Positions 44,003-57,155 of a stretch of 64,000 nt of DNA are shown piece by piece (position 1 is the first letter of the stretch; every line of letters starts with the position of its first letter). The DNA is taken from positions 30,692 to 94,691 of the forward strand of contig NZ_JXYP01000041.1 in assembly GCF_000964005.1 (NCBI RefSeq), in the 5' to 3' direction. Source of the DNA: Williamsia herbipolensis. GTDB taxonomy: Bacteria > Actinomycetota > Actinomycetes > Mycobacteriales > Mycobacteriaceae. Under the pieces are notes generated by a model. It saw only the letters and a program-made list of their open reading frames with translations. It was not told the DNA's origin and ran no database searches. A program made the position numbers and the translations under genes.

Positions 44003-44146
44003 TCAGGCAGTCAGGCCCGCGCGGCCCTTGCGGCGACGACCGTTGACGATGGCACGGCCGGCACGTGTCCGCATGCGCAGACGGAAGCCGTGCACACGCG
44101 CGCGGCGACGGTTGTTCGGCTGAAAGGTCCGCTTGCCCTTGGCCAC
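44003..44146 (-). CDS. rpmH: 50S ribosomal protein L34
   Basis: A 47-residue very basic protein, reading [20 protein letters not shown] at its start from GTG 44146 and ending [12 protein letters not shown]. This is the classic L34 sequence with the actinobacterial [16 protein letters not shown]-terminus. A GAGGAG ribosome binding site lies 5 bases upstream. It is the first gene of the rpmH-rnpA-yidD-yidC-jag cluster and divergent from dnaA across the 604-bp upstream origin region. Confidence 0.97.
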   Translation of the reverse strand: MAKGKRTFQPNNRRRARVHGFRLRMRTRAGRAIVNGRRRKGRAGLTA

Positions 44147-44750
44147 GGGAACTCCTCGTTGTCGGGGCGCCGGAGAGGACATGCGCCCTCGACACCCGTT
44201 TATCTGGTGGTCTCATGCCGGGTTCGGTCGTGTCCGCGCACATCCACCACGACCGACACACCACGATGAGATCGAGGAGCCTCCGAGCAGGCGACGCGCA
44301 CGAGAGACCCACACCTCGGCGACCGTTCGAGAGTACTGACCGTCTCGGAGCCGGTCAAACCGCCGCGGAGCTGTCGGGCACCGTGCCCTGGGACGGGTGC
44401 AATCGACCCGACCTGCGGCGACACGCCGTACACGCCGGGTGCCGTGATCTGCGGCCCGAAATGTGCGTGGCGAACGGTTGAGAGTCCGTCGGACGTCTGT
44501 TAGCTTTCCACGAGCACATCGTTCGGCGGAGAGTTGATCGCCGATCGCGCGGCCTGGGGACAACCGGTCGCCGTGGTTCTCACCGACCACTCGATGTCGT
44601 CGGCGCCGAGATGGTTCGGCCTGGTCGACGCCTCTTCCGTATTTGTCCACACCTGTGGATAACCGTGTGGACAAACGTCGGTGGGTAGGCGACGATGGGC
44701 CACGCGGTACGGCCCACCTTGGACGATTGCCGCCTCGAGGAGGGGTCACG
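44147..44750. other. rpmH-dnaA intergenic region
   Basis: A 604-bp gap that holds the divergent rpmH and dnaA promoters and a DnaA-box group near dnaA. A weak box TGGGGACAA is at 44555-44563. A GAGGAGG ribosome binding site for dnaA is at 44737-44743. I see no further coding sequence. Confidence 0.7.
44643..44674. other. Three perfect DnaA boxes upstream of dnaA
   Basis: TTGTCCACA (44643-44651), TGTGGATAA (44654-44662) and TGTGGACAA (44666-44674) all match TTRTCCACA in one orientation or the other, within 32 bases. They sit about 80 bases upstream of the dnaA start and probably serve autoregulation and part of origin function. Confidence 0.9.
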
Positions 44751-46268
44751 ATGAGTTCCGACCGCGACACCTTCGGTGACATCTGGCAACAGGTGCTCGT
44801 GGAGCTCACCACCGACGACACCCTCGGTGATTCCCTCACCCGACAGCAGAAGGCATGGCTGTCACTGGTGCAGCCGCTCACTCTCGCCGAGGGGTTCGCG
44901 TTGCTGGCGGTGCCGTCGGCCCTCGTCCAGGAGCAGATCGAACGCACCCTCCGGGAGCCGATCCGGGCATCACTGAGCCGCCACCTCGGCGCCGAGGTCG
45001 ATCTCGGTGTGCGCATCGATCCCGACGCGGAGTCCTCCACCGGGAGTCACACACCTCTCGACGTGAGCGCCGCGTTGAACACGCTCCCGGACACGTTCGC
45101 CGATCGCCGTGACGCGAACGACTACCTCCACGACACCCCCCGGATCGACGGCGTCCTCGGCAGCGGTCTCCCGCCGGCCGACGGCCGATCCGCCGACGGT
45201 GACTGGTCGACGTACTTCCATCCGGGTCCCGGTGAACCCAGCAGCCTCAACCCCAAGTACACGTTCGACACCTTCGTCATCGGCGCGTCGAACCGCTTCG
45301 CCCACGCGGCCGCGGTCGCGATCTCCGAGGCACCGGCGCGCGCGTACAACCCGCTGTTCATCTGGGGTGAATCGGGACTCGGCAAGACCCACCTGCTGCA
45401 TGCGGCCGGTCACTACGCCCAGCGGCTGTTCCCGGGGATGCGCGTGAAGTACGTGTCCACCGAGGAGTTCACCAACGACTTCATCAACTCCCTGCGTGAC
45501 GACCGTCGGGTGGCGTTCAAGCGTCGCTACCGCGACGTCGACGTGCTCCTCGTCGACGACATCCAGTTCCTGGTCGGCAAAGAGGGCATCCAGGAGGAGT
45601 TCTTCCACACCTTCAACACCCTCCACAACGCGAACAAACAGATCGTGGTGTCGTCGGATCGCCCGCCGAAGCAGCTCGCGACCCTCGAGGACCGGCTGCG
45701 CACGCGATTCGAGTGGGGCCTCATCACCGACGTCCAGCCACCCGAGCTCGAGACCCGCATCGCCATCCTCCGCAAAAAGGCGCAGATGGACAGCCTGCAG
45801 GTCCCCGACGACGTGCTGGAACTCATCGCCTCGAAGATCGAGCGCAACATCCGTGAACTCGAGGGTGCGCTGATCCGCGTGACCGCCTTCGCATCACTGA
45901 ACAACGCCGAGCTGAACCTGGCGTTGGCCGAGATCGTCCTGCAGGCCCTCCTGCCCGACACCGGCAACGTCGAGATCAACGCCCCGGCCATCCTCGCCAT
46001 CACCGCGGAGTACTTCGGCATCAGCGTCGACGAGCTGCGTGGGCCCGGCAAGACACGGTCGCTCGCCCAGGCACGACAGATATCGATGTACCTGTGCCGC
46101 GAACTGACCGATCTCTCGCTGCCGAAGATCGGCGAGACCTTCGATCGCGATCACACGACGGTCATGTACGCGGACAAGAAGATCCGCAAGGAGATGGCCG
46201 AGCGCCGCAAGGTCTACGACTACGTCCAGGAACTCACCGCGCGCATCAAGCAGCGCTCGCGAACCTGA
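44751..46268 (+). CDS. dnaA: Chromosomal replication initiator DnaA
   Basis: A 505-residue AAA+ initiator. Domain I is at 1-90. After an acidic linker the AAA+ core starts with [19 protein letters not shown]; Walker A is [14 protein letters not shown] (about 206) and Walker B is [10 protein letters not shown]. The C-terminal DNA-binding domain holds the DnaA signature [15 protein letters not shown] (about 465). ATG 44751 is preceded by GAGGAGG; the longer upstream frame would run through the DnaA boxes and is rejected. Confidence 0.98.
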   Translation: MSSDRDTFGDIWQQVLVELTTDDTLGDSLTRQQKAWLSLVQPLTLAEGFALLAVPSALVQEQIERTLREPIRASLSRHLGAEVDLGVRIDPDAESSTGSHTPLDVSAALNTLPDTFADRRDANDYLHDTPRIDGVLGSGLPPADGRSADGDWSTYFHPGPGEPSSLNPKYTFDTFVIGASNRFAHAAAVAISEAPARAYNPLFIWGESGLGKTHLLHAAGHYAQRLFPGMRVKYVSTEEFTNDFINSLRDDRRVAFKRRYRDVDVLLVDDIQFLVGKEGIQEEFFHTFNTLHNANKQIVVSSDRPPKQLATLEDRLRTRFEWGLITDVQPPELETRIAILRKKAQMDSLQVPDDVLELIASKIERNIRELEGALIRVTAFASLNNAELNLALAEIVLQALLPDTGNVEINAPAILAITAEYFGISVDELRGPGKTRSLAQARQISMYLCRELTDLSLPKIGETFDRDHTTVMYADKKIRKEMAERRKVYDYVQELTARIKQRSRT

Positions 46269-46295
46269 TCGCGTTCCCGCTCCCGGGCACCCATG

Positions 46296-46325
46296 TCTCG
46301 ACCTCGGGTCGAGATCGTTCGACCC
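46296..46325. terminator. Overlapping alternative hairpins after dnaA
   Basis: TCTCGACC (46296-46303) pairs with GGTCGAGA (46307-46314). The overlapping GGGTCGA (46306-46312) instead pairs with TCGACCC (46319-46325), followed by TTT. The two stems exclude each other. The second looks like the dnaA terminator. Confidence 0.5.
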
Positions 46326-46692
46326 TTTCGACACCTCCGCAGGCGCACCGTTCTGTCGTTCCCCAGCTGTGGATAACTCGGTGGATAACCTCGTCGAACT
46401 GTGGAGTAACGGTGGACCGAGGTGAACGAACACCAACACGTGCACAACCTGCCACCCAACCACCGGCAACGCTCCACCTGTCATACACAGACCGCCACCG
46501 CCCCCCAGCTGCGAAGCACGGGGTCGGTCCACAGATTCAACAGCTCCTATGACTATTGATATTCACTCTCTTTCACTTCTCTTTATAAGAAGCGATGTGC
46601 ACAGAGTCCTCTGTCCACACCCTCGGCCCGGGCGCCGTCAGCGGCTCGGGTGCAAGCTCCACCCGTTTGCCACGATCGGCGCCGGTCCGTTC

Positions 46693-46698
46693 TAGAGT
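46693..46698 (+). promoter_or_regulatory. Possible -10 element TAGAGT of dnaN
   Basis: TAGAGT lies 122 bases before dnaN, with TTGCCA 20 bases upstream as a loose -35. Spacing is longer than usual. Confidence 0.3.
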
Positions 46699-46820
46699 GG
46701 TGCCCACTGGCCGACGAAGCATCGTCCGCACCACGTCGTCACGCGCACGACATCGTCACCACCGACCGGAAGGGCATTCGTCGCTATGGAGGATCGGACC
46801 GATCGGGAGGGTCGATCGCT

Positions 46821-47984
46821 GTGAAGTTCCGTGTGACACGCGACGAGTTCGCCGACTCCGTGGCGTGGGTCGCCCGCAGTCTGCCCAGCCGACCGCCCGT
46901 CCCGGTTCTCGGATGTGTCGTCCTGACCGCCGGTGACACCGGTCTGACCGTCTCGGGTTTCGACTACGAGGTGTCCGCCCAGGTCGACATCTCCGCCGAG
47001 GTCGCCGACGAGGGTCGGGTGCTCGTCTCGGGCAAGCTGCTGGCCGACATCACCCGCGCGTTGCCGGCCAAGCCGGTCGATGTCGCCCTCGACGGTTCGC
47101 GGGTCGCGATCACCTGCGGCAGTTCACGTTTCTCGCTGCCGACGATGCCGGTCGAGGACTACCCGACCCTTCCCGAGGTCCCCACCGTGACCGGCACCGT
47201 CCCGGCCGAGGTGTTCGCCGAGGCGATCACCCAGGTGGCGATCGCGGCCGGCAAGGACGACACCCTGCCGATGCTCACCGGCATCCGCGTCGAGATCGAG
47301 AACGACACCGTCGTGCTCGCCGCGACCGACCGTTTCCGCCTCGCCGTCCGCGAACTCACCTGGCAACCCACCACCGGTGACACCGCCGCGGTACTCGTCC
47401 CGGCGAAGACGCTGTCGGAGTCGGCCAAGTCCGCGGGGTCCGACGGATCCCCGGTCTCGCTGGCACTCGGTTCCGCGGGCAGCATCGGGAGCGAGGGACT
47501 GCTCGGCATCCTGGGCCAGGGCCGCCAGACCACCACACGTCTGCTCGACGCGGAGTTCCCGAAGTTCCGCCAATTGCTGCCGCCGTCGCACACCTCGATG
47601 GCGACGATCGAGATCAGCGCCCTGACCGATGCCATCAAGCGCGTCGCGCTCGTCGCCGAGCGGGGTGCGCAGGTGCGTCTGGAGTTCACCGACGGTTCGG
47701 TCCTGCTCACCGCCGGCGGCGACGACGCCGGCAAGGCCGAGGAGGAGGTGGCGGTCTCGTTCTACGGCGATCCACTCACCATCGCCTTCAACCCGACCTA
47801 CCTGCTCGACGGTCTCGCCGCCCTGCACACGACGTCGGTCGACTTCGGGTTCACCACCCCGAGCCGCCCCGCGGTGCTGCGTCCGTCGACCGGTGACGCC
47901 CCGGTGCCCGACGACAGCGGCGCCTACGCCGCACCGTCCAGCGATTTCACGTATCTGCTGATGCCGGTTCGCCTTCCGGGCTGA
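46821..47984 (+). CDS. dnaN: DNA polymerase III beta sliding clamp
   Basis: A 387-residue clamp of three similar domains. It starts [21 protein letters not shown], contains the interdomain [11 protein letters not shown] segment, and ends [12 protein letters not shown], the conserved C-terminus that lies by the partner-binding pocket. A GGGAGGG ribosome binding site lies 8 bases before GTG 46821. It is the processivity factor for replication and a docking site for repair enzymes. Confidence 0.97.
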   Translation: MKFRVTRDEFADSVAWVARSLPSRPPVPVLGCVVLTAGDTGLTVSGFDYEVSAQVDISAEVADEGRVLVSGKLLADITRALPAKPVDVALDGSRVAITCGSSRFSLPTMPVEDYPTLPEVPTVTGTVPAEVFAEAITQVAIAAGKDDTLPMLTGIRVEIENDTVVLAATDRFRLAVRELTWQPTTGDTAAVLVPAKTLSESAKSAGSDGSPVSLALGSAGSIGSEGLLGILGQGRQTTTRLLDAEFPKFRQLLPPSHTSMATIEISALTDAIKRVALVAERGAQVRLEFTDGSVLLTAGGDDAGKAEEEVAVSFYGDPLTIAFNPTYLLDGLAALHTTSVDFGFTTPSRPAVLRPSTGDAPVPDDSGAYAAPSSDFTYLLMPVRLPG

Positions 47985-48049
47985 TCGACTTCGCGCGCCG
48001 GCCCGCTGATGCGCCGGGGTCGCACCGTTTTCCGACGAGAGGACGCACC

Positions 48050-48940
48050 ATGCAACTCGGCCTGATCGGTCTGGGCAAGATGGGTGCCAACATGCGTGAG
48101 CGCCTCAAGGGCGCAGGTCACGAGGTGATCGGCTACGACCCACGGCCCGAGGTCACCGACGTGCCCTCGCTCGACGAGCTCGCGGCCGCGCTGCAGGCAC
48201 CCCGTGTCGTGTGGGTCATGGTCCCCTCCGGTGCCCCGACCCGTGAGACGGTGGAGAAGCTGGCCGAGGCGCTCTCACCCGGCGATCTCGTGATCGACGG
48301 CGGAAACTCTCGCTACACCGACGATGCACCGCACGCGGAGTTGTTGGACGCCAAGGGAATCGGCTACATCGACTGTGGTGTGTCCGGCGGTGTATGGGGA
48401 CTGGCCAACGGTTACGGCCTCATGGCCGGTGGAGCCGCGGAGCACATCGAGCGCGCGATGCCGATCTTCGACGCCCTCCGTCCCGAGGGTGACCGTGCCG
48501 ACGGATTCGTCCACGCCGGACCGGTCGGCGCCGGTCACTACGCCAAGATGGTGCACAACGGCATCGAGTACGGGCTCATGCACGCCTACGGCGAGGGCTA
48601 TGAGCTCCTCACCGCCGAGCCCCTCATCACCGATGTCGCCGGCACCCTGCAGGCGTGGACGCACGGGACGGTGATCCGTTCGTGGCTGCTGGACCTGCTC
48701 GTCAAGGCGCTGCAGGAGGATCCCGGTCTCGCCGAGATCTCCGACTACACAACCGATTCCGGGGAAGGTCGGTGGACGGTGGAGGAGGCGATCCGACATT
48801 CGGTGCCCGCCAACGTCATCTCCGCGGCACTCTTCGCCCGTTTCGCGTCACGCCAGGAGAGCGGGTCACCGACGCTCAAGGCCGTGTCGGCGCTGCGCAA
48901 CCAGTTCGGCGGCCACTCGGTGAAACCGTCCGGTAGCTGA
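48050..48940 (+). CDS. gnd: Short-form 6-phosphogluconate dehydrogenase (decarboxylating)
   Basis: A 296-residue enzyme of the short GntZ/GndA type, about 170 residues shorter than the E. coli Gnd. The dinucleotide loop is LGLIGLGKMGANM. VIDGGNSRYTDD and GVSGGVWGLANGYGLMAGG are the substrate signatures, and KMVHNGIEYGLMHAYGEG contains the catalytic lysine. It converts 6-phosphogluconate to ribulose 5-phosphate. Its place between dnaN and recF is also seen in M. smegmatis and other Mycobacteriales. ATG 48050 follows an AGAGGA ribosome binding site. Confidence 0.95.
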   Translation: MQLGLIGLGKMGANMRERLKGAGHEVIGYDPRPEVTDVPSLDELAAALQAPRVVWVMVPSGAPTRETVEKLAEALSPGDLVIDGGNSRYTDDAPHAELLDAKGIGYIDCGVSGGVWGLANGYGLMAGGAAEHIERAMPIFDALRPEGDRADGFVHAGPVGAGHYAKMVHNGIEYGLMHAYGEGYELLTAEPLITDVAGTLQAWTHGTVIRSWLLDLLVKALQEDPGLAEISDYTTDSGEGRWTVEEAIRHSVPANVISAALFARFASRQESGSPTLKAVSALRNQFGGHSVKPSGS

Positions 48941-48946
48941 GAGCAG

Positions 48947-50133
48947 GTGTTCGTCCGCACCCTGCGGCTGCGTGACTTCCGCTCGTGGAGCGAGGTGTCG
49001 ATCGATCTCGCTGCCGAACCGACGATATTCGTGGGGCGCAACGGTTTCGGGAAGACCAACCTGATCGAGTCGCTGCAGTACCTGTCCACTCTCCGCTCGC
49101 ATCGGGTGAGCACGGACGCATCATTGGTCCGCACCGGCGCCGTGTCGGCGACCGCGTCGGCCACGGTGATCAACGGTGGTCGTGAACTGACTGCCGAGGT
49201 ACAGATCACGCCGGGCAAGGCCAACCGTGCATCGGTCAACGGTGCGCCGTCGCGGCGGGCACGCGACATCGTCGGCATCCTCCGCACCGTGCTCTTCGCC
49301 CCCGAGGACCTGGCGTTGGTGCGGGGCGAACCGGCCGACCGTCGTCGCTTCGCCGACGAACTCGCCGCACTCGCCGGCCCACGCATGGTCGCGGCGCGCA
49401 GCGATTACGACAGGGTGTTGCGCCAGCGCTCGGCACTGTTGAAAACCGCTGCGGCGGCGATGCGTTCGGGTGGGGAGTCGGCGTCGTCGGTGATCAGCAC
49501 CCTCGATGTGTGGGACACGCAGCTGGCGCGATTCGGGGCCGAGGTGACCGCCGGGCGGATCGACGTCGTGGAGCGGCTGCGGCCTCTGGTGGCCGACGAG
49601 TACGCGACGCTCGCGCCGCATTCGCGTCCGGTCGACCTGCGGTACCGACCCAGCGTGGGTGACGAGATCGTTCCGGTCGACGGGACCCCCGCCGACGTCG
49701 AGTACATCGAGGCCGTGCTGCTGACCCGGTTGTCGGAGGCGCGCAAGAAGGAGATCGAGCGGGGGGTGTGTCTGGTGGGTCCGCACCGCGACGACATCGA
49801 CGTGGTGATCGCCGGTCAGGTCGCGAAAGGGTTTGCCAGTCATGGTGAATCGTGGTCGTTGGCGTTGGCGATGCGTCTGGGATCGGTGGAGTTGATCCGC
49901 TCCGACGGCGCCGAGCCGGTGGTCATGCTCGACGACGTGTTCGCCGAATTGGACGCCTCCCGGCGTGCGGCGCTGTCGCGGTTTGCCGCGTCGGTCGAAC
50001 AGGTCATCATCACCGCGGCGGTCGCCGAGGACATCCCCGAGGCCATCGGTGGTCGCCGTGTCGCCGTCGGTGTCCGCGAGTCGTCACCGGAATCCGGCGG
50101 CCGGGAGTCGTACCTGCTCGAGGAGGATCAGCG

Positions 50134-50137
<4 letters not shown>
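48947..50137 (+). CDS. recF: DNA replication and repair protein RecF
   Basis: A 396-residue SMC-like ATPase that loads RecA at gaps with RecO and RecR. Walker A is VGRNGFGKTNLIES (about residue 28). The signature region ARDIVGILRTVLFAPEDLALVRG follows, and Walker B is VVMLDDVFAELDASRR near 325. GTG 48947 begins VRTLRLRDFRSW, the usual RecF opening. Its stop overlaps the dciA GTG by 4 bases. Confidence 0.96.
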
Positions 50138-53057
<2,920 letters not shown>

Positions 53058-53071
53058 TCGACGCCGGGTGG

Positions 53072-53087
53072 CGTTTCACGTGAAACA
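53072..53087. other. parS: parS site between gyrB and gyrA
   Basis: The 14-bp core GTTTCACGTGAAAC (53073-53086) is perfect; one outer base differs from the 16-mer. It lies 15 bases after the gyrB stop and is the only parS found here on the right side of oriC. Confidence 0.93.
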
Positions 53088-53114
53088 CGCCGGGAGTACA
53101 ACGAAAGTGATCTG

Positions 53115-55628
53115 ATGACTGACACCACCTTGCCGCCGGGCGGCACCACCGACGAGAACGGCGGCGACCGCATCGAGCCGGTCGACATCCAGCAGGAGAT
53201 GCAGCGCAGCTACATCGACTACGCGATGAGCGTCATCGTGGGCCGCGCGCTGCCCGAGGTCCGCGACGGCCTCAAGCCCGTGCACCGTCGACTCCTCTAC
53301 GCCATGGGAGACGCGGGATTCCGGCCCGACCGCAGCTACGTGAAGTGTGCGAAGCCGGTCGCGGAGACGATGGGCAACTACCACCCCCACGGCGACACCG
53401 CGATCTACGACGCCCTGGTGCGCCTCGCGCAGCCTTGGTCGATGCGCTACCCCCTCGTCGACGGCCAGGGCAACTTCGGTTCGCGCGGCGACGACGGGGC
53501 CGCGGCGATGCGGTACACCGAGGCCCGCCTCACGCCGCTGGCGATGGAGATGCTGCGCGACATCGACGAGGAGACCGTCGACTTCACGCCGAACTACGAC
53601 GGCAAGACCATGGAGCCCACGGTCCTCCCGAGTCGTATCCCCAACCTGCTGATCAACGGGTCGGGCGGCATCGCGGTCGGCATGGCGACGAACATGCCGC
53701 CGCACAACCTCACCGAGGTCGCCGACGCGGTGTTCTGGGCGCTCGACAACCACGAGGCCGACGAGGAGTCGACCCTGGCCGCGTGCATGGAGCGGATCAA
53801 GGGACCCGACTTCCCGACCGCGGGTCTCATCGTCGGGTCGCAGGGCATCGTCGACGCCTACACCACCGGTCGCGGCAGCATCCGCATGCGCGGTGTGGTC
53901 GACGTCGAAGAGTCCCGCACCGGCGCAACGACACTGGTGATCACCGAACTGCCCTACCAGGTGAACCCGGACCGCATGATCGTGTCGATCGCCGAGCAGG
54001 TCAACGACGGCAAGCTCAAGGGCATCAGCCGCATCGAGGACCAGTCGTCCGACCGTGTCGGCATGCGCATCGTGGTGACCCTCAAACGCGACGCCGTCGC
54101 GAAGGTCGTGCTGAACAACCTCTACAAGCACAGCCAGCTGCAGACCAGCTTCGGCGCGAACATGCTGTCCATCGTCGACGGCGTCCCGCGCACCCTGCGC
54201 CTCGACCAGATGATCCGCTTCTACGTGGCGCATCAGCTCGACGTCATCATCCGACGCACGCGCTACCGGTTGCGCAAGGCCGAGGAGCGCGCGCACATCC
54301 TGCGCGGTCTGGTGAAGGCCCTCGACGCGCTCGACGACGTCATCGCGCTGATCCGTGCCTCACCGAACACCGAGGAGGCGCGCGCGGGGTTGATCACCCT
54401 CCTCGACATCGACGAGATCCAGGCCGACGCCATCCTCGCGATGCAGCTGCGGCGCCTGTCGGCGCTGGAGCGTCAGAAGATCGTCGACGACCTCGCCGAG
54501 ATCGAGCTCGAGATCGCCGACTACCTCGACATCCTCGCCAAGCCCGAGCGCCAGCGTGCGATCGTGCGCGACGAGTTGACCGAGGTCGTCGAGAAGTTCG
54601 GCGACGAGCGGCGCACCCGCATCATCGCCGCCGACGGCGACGTCACCGACGAGGACCTCATCGCCCGCGAGGACGTCGTCGTCACCATCACCGAGACCGG
54701 GTACGCCAAGCGCACCAAGACCGACCTCTACCGCAGCCAGAAGCGTGGCGGCAAGGGCGTCCAGGGCGCGGGTCTCAAGCAGGACGACATCGTCCGGCAC
54801 TTCTTCGTCTGCTCCACCCACGACTGGATCCTGTTCTTCACCACGAAGGGCCGGGTCTACCGGGCGAAGGCCTACGAGCTGCCCGAGGCCAACCGCACCG
54901 CCCGCGGCCAGCACGTCGCGAACCTGCTGGCCTTCCAGCCCGAGGAACGCATCGCGCAGGTCATCCAGATCAAGAGCTACGAGGATGCCCCGTACCTCGT
55001 GCTCGCCACCCGCGGTGGTCTGGTGAAGAAGTCCCGTCTGGTCGACTTCGACTCGAGCCGCTCCGGCGGCATCATCGCGGTCAACCTGCGCGGTGAGGAC
55101 GAACTCGTCGGTGCCCAGCTGTGCAGCTCGTCCGACGACCTGCTGTTGGTCTCGACCAAGGGCCAGTCGATCCGGTTCAGCGCGACCGACGAGGCGTTGC
55201 GCCCCATGGGTCGCCAGACGTCCGGTGTGCAGGGCATGCGGTTCAACGACGACGACCAGCTGCTGTCGCTGAACGTCGTCGTCGAGGGCACGTACCTGTT
55301 GGTGGCGACGGCCGGCGGCTACGCCAAGCGCACGGCGATGGACGACTACCCGGTGCAGGGACGCGGCGGCAAGGGAGTGCTCACCATCCAGTACGACCGC
55401 AGGCGCGGCGAGCTGGTCGGTGCGCTCATCGTCGACGACAACAGCGAGGTCTACGCCATCACCTCCAACGGTGGCGTGATCCGTACGCTGGCAAAGCAGG
55501 TGCGCAAGGCCGGTCGTCAGACGAAGGGCGTCCGCCTGATGAACCTCGACGAAGGAACTACGCTCTTGGCAATTGCCCGCAACGCCGACGAGCCCGATGA
55601 GATCGACGGCGCGTCCGACGGGAAGTAG
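53115..55628 (+). CDS. gyrA: DNA gyrase subunit A
   Basis: An 837-residue gyrase subunit. The catalytic tyrosine is in [15 protein letters not shown], and the quinolone-resistance region reads [14 protein letters not shown]. The position equivalent to E. coli Ser83 is Thr (Ala in M. tuberculosis), and the Asp87 equivalent is present. The C-terminal DNA-wrapping domain carries the GyrA box [10 protein letters not shown] near 545 and a second similar element [10 protein letters not shown]. It is 57 bases after gyrB with a parS between them. Confidence 0.97.
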   Translation: MTDTTLPPGGTTDENGGDRIEPVDIQQEMQRSYIDYAMSVIVGRALPEVRDGLKPVHRRLLYAMGDAGFRPDRSYVKCAKPVAETMGNYHPHGDTAIYDALVRLAQPWSMRYPLVDGQGNFGSRGDDGAAAMRYTEARLTPLAMEMLRDIDEETVDFTPNYDGKTMEPTVLPSRIPNLLINGSGGIAVGMATNMPPHNLTEVADAVFWALDNHEADEESTLAACMERIKGPDFPTAGLIVGSQGIVDAYTTGRGSIRMRGVVDVEESRTGATTLVITELPYQVNPDRMIVSIAEQVNDGKLKGISRIEDQSSDRVGMRIVVTLKRDAVAKVVLNNLYKHSQLQTSFGANMLSIVDGVPRTLRLDQMIRFYVAHQLDVIIRRTRYRLRKAEERAHILRGLVKALDALDDVIALIRASPNTEEARAGLITLLDIDEIQADAILAMQLRRLSALERQKIVDDLAEIELEIADYLDILAKPERQRAIVRDELTEVVEKFGDERRTRIIAADGDVTDEDLIAREDVVVTITETGYAKRTKTDLYRSQKRGGKGVQGAGLKQDDIVRHFFVCSTHDWILFFTTKGRVYRAKAYELPEANRTARGQHVANLLAFQPEERIAQVIQIKSYEDAPYLVLATRGGLVKKSRLVDFDSSRSGGIIAVNLRGEDELVGAQLCSSSDDLLLVSTKGQSIRFSATDEALRPMGRQTSGVQGMRFNDDDQLLSLNVVVEGTYLLVATAGGYAKRTAMDDYPVQGRGGKGVLTIQYDRRRGELVGALIVDDNSEVYAITSNGGVIRTLAKQVRKAGRQTKGVRLMNLDEGTTLLAIARNADEPDEIDGASDGK

Positions 55629-55688
55629 CGGGGCAATCGTCTCCTCCCGGCAGACACCGCACCGCACACACGAGGTGAAGGAATTCAG

Positions 55689-56804
55689 GTGACCACACCC
55701 AACGAGCCCGACGGACAGCGCACGGGGTCCGACCCGGCCGGTGGCCCCCACGGCGATCGCAACTCCGACGATCGCCCCGCCTCGAACGGTGAGTGGTCGC
55801 GTGCCCCCGGTCGCCCCGGCGCATCGGTGGCCGATCGCCCGCAGGGCGACGCCGGCACCAACGGTGCGGCAGCCGCCGCCAACGGCTCCTCGCAGGGTGC
55901 TCCGGATCCCGACGCGCATCGTCCGTCGTCGGGTACCGGTGCCGGTGGCAAACCGCCGTGGCAGCGCGTCGGTTCACAGTTGCCGCCGACGGGTGGTCCG
56001 GTACAGCCCAACCGACCCGACCAGTCCCCGGGGACCGCGCAGGTCCCGAACGCCCAGCCGTCGTCGCCGGCTGCGAACCCGAAGCCGTACCGGCCGCTGG
56101 TGACGGGGACCGCGGCGCCCAAGCCGCCCGGTCAGCAGATCCCCGCCGGACAGACGGCCGATCAGCAGTCGGCCGCCCAGACCGCGCGGGCACCGATCGC
56201 GAAGCTCGACGCCCAGGGCAACGTGGGTCAGTCGGGGCAGGGCCAGGCCAACCGTGGTCGGAACTCGCTGGCTGGCAAGGTGATCGACGGACCGACCCGC
56301 AACATCGACCGCAGTGACATCCCCGAGGACCTGCCCGACCTCGATGCGATCCACCACCCGACCACGGCTCCGACCGCACAGGCGGCACCGTCGTCGTCAG
56401 CGTTCCGGTCGGTCGAGTCGGTCGCCCCCGGACCGCGCGGACCTCTGCGCGCCGCCGTACAGCTGCGACGCATCGATCCGTGGTCGACGTTCAAGATCTC
56501 GTCGGTCCTCGCGATCGCGCTGTTCCTCATCTGGATGATCGCGATCGGCGTCCTCTACGTGATCCTCGACGGCATGGGGGTCTGGGATCAGGTGAACAGC
56601 TCGTTCGGGACGCTGGTGTCGAGCGACACCACCACCGACACCTCGTTCCAGATCACCGCGGGCGGTGTGTTCGGCATCGCAGCACTCATCGGTGCGGTGT
56701 ACGTCGTCGTGTTCACCGCCCTCACCACGGTGGGTGCGTTCATCTACAACATGAGCGCAGACCTCGTGGGCGGCGTGGAGATCACGCTGGCCGACCGCGA
56801 CTGA
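55689..56804 (+). CDS. DUF3566 membrane protein (Rv0007-like)
   Basis: A 371-residue protein. The first 250 residues are Pro/Gly/Gln-rich and disordered. The C-terminal DUF3566 region starts with AAVQLRRIDPWSTFKISSVL. It has two membrane helices, AIALFLIWMIAIGVLYVIL and ITAGGVFGIAALIGAVYVVVFTALTTVG, and ends in DLVGGVEITLADRD. It corresponds to Rv0007 of M. tuberculosis, always downstream of gyrA. Function unknown; a division or envelope role has been suggested by location only. GTG 55689. Confidence 0.88.
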   Translation: MTTPNEPDGQRTGSDPAGGPHGDRNSDDRPASNGEWSRAPGRPGASVADRPQGDAGTNGAAAAANGSSQGAPDPDAHRPSSGTGAGGKPPWQRVGSQLPPTGGPVQPNRPDQSPGTAQVPNAQPSSPAANPKPYRPLVTGTAAPKPPGQQIPAGQTADQQSAAQTARAPIAKLDAQGNVGQSGQGQANRGRNSLAGKVIDGPTRNIDRSDIPEDLPDLDAIHHPTTAPTAQAAPSSSAFRSVESVAPGPRGPLRAAVQLRRIDPWSTFKISSVLAIALFLIWMIAIGVLYVILDGMGVWDQVNSSFGTLVSSDTTTDTSFQITAGGVFGIAALIGAVYVVVFTALTTVGAFIYNMSADLVGGVEITLADRD

Positions 56805-56858
56805 TCCGAGCCGGTTTTGTTTCTGGCGCGGTCAGTCGGTAATCTTTCCGAGGTTCAC

Positions 56859-56932
56859 GGGCCTATAGCTCAGGCGGTTAGAGCGCTTCGCTGATAACGA
56901 AGAGGTCGGAGGTTCAAGTCCTCCTAGGCCCA
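56859..56932 (+). tRNA. ileT: tRNA-Ile (GAT anticodon)
   Basis: A 74-base cloverleaf. The acceptor stem GGGCCTA pairs with TAGGCCC and the discriminator is A. The anticodon arm CTTCG/CGAAG encloses CTGATAA with GAT at the centre. The T-arm GGAGG-TTCAAGT-CCTCC is intact. CCA is not encoded. Position after gyrA and Rv0007 matches M. tuberculosis ileT. Confidence 0.97.
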
Positions 56933-56933
56933 C

Positions 56934-57044
56934 GTGGTCAAGGTCGTTTTCGTGGTGGTCGGGCTCTTGGCGACGATTGTCGTCGGGCTCGTCGCCGAGT
57001 CGAAGCGGAACACGATCGAGTGGCATTCCCTCCCCACCCGCTAG
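56934..57044 (+). CDS. Tiny putative membrane protein between two tRNA genes
   Basis: A 36-codon ORF starting at GTG 56934, one base after tRNA-Ile. The product starts VVKVVFVVVGLLATIVVGLV, a clear single membrane helix, followed by a charged tail AESKRNTIEWHSLPTR. Small actinobacterial proteins of this layout (DLW-39 family) occur at this position near gyrA, but the DLW signature is not matched exactly. It may be leader-independent or translated from the processed tRNA transcript. Expression is unproven. Confidence 0.5.
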   Translation: MVKVVFVVVGLLATIVVGLVAESKRNTIEWHSLPTR

Positions 57045-57057
57045 AGCGATCTGGCAC

Positions 57058-57130
57058 GGGGCCTTAGCTCAGTTGGTAGAGCGCTGCCTTTGCAAGGCAG
57101 ATGTCAGGAGTTCGAATCTCCTAGGCTCCA
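57058..57130 (+). tRNA. alaT: tRNA-Ala (TGC anticodon)
   Basis: A 73-base cloverleaf. The acceptor GGGGCCT pairs with AGGCTCC including one G-T wobble; the discriminator is A. The anticodon arm CTGCC/GGCAG encloses TTTGCAA with TGC. The T-arm is CAGGAG-TTCGAAT-CTCCT-like. A T5 run follows at 57136-57140. Matches M. tuberculosis alaT in position. Confidence 0.97.
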
Positions 57131-57155
57131 CAACCTTTTTCCCGCGCGTCGCGCG

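Larger units (their letters stand above)
46269..46820. other. oriC: Origin of replication (oriC), dnaA-dnaN intergenic region
   Basis: This 552-bp gap has a perfect DnaA box TGTGGATAA (46368-46376). One-mismatch boxes are GGTGGATAA (46380-46388) and CTGTCCACA (46611-46619), with several weaker ones between. An AT-rich stretch at about 46544-46592 (containing TTGATATTCACTC and CTTTATAAGAAG) stands out strongly from the GC-rich background and is the likely unwinding element. Position between dnaA and dnaN matches the mapped origin of mycobacteria. Confidence 0.9.

Noticed and set aside
54360..55919. 519-codon minus-strand frame opposite gyrA
   Set aside because: No domain and antisense to gyrA, whose sequence is conserved throughout.
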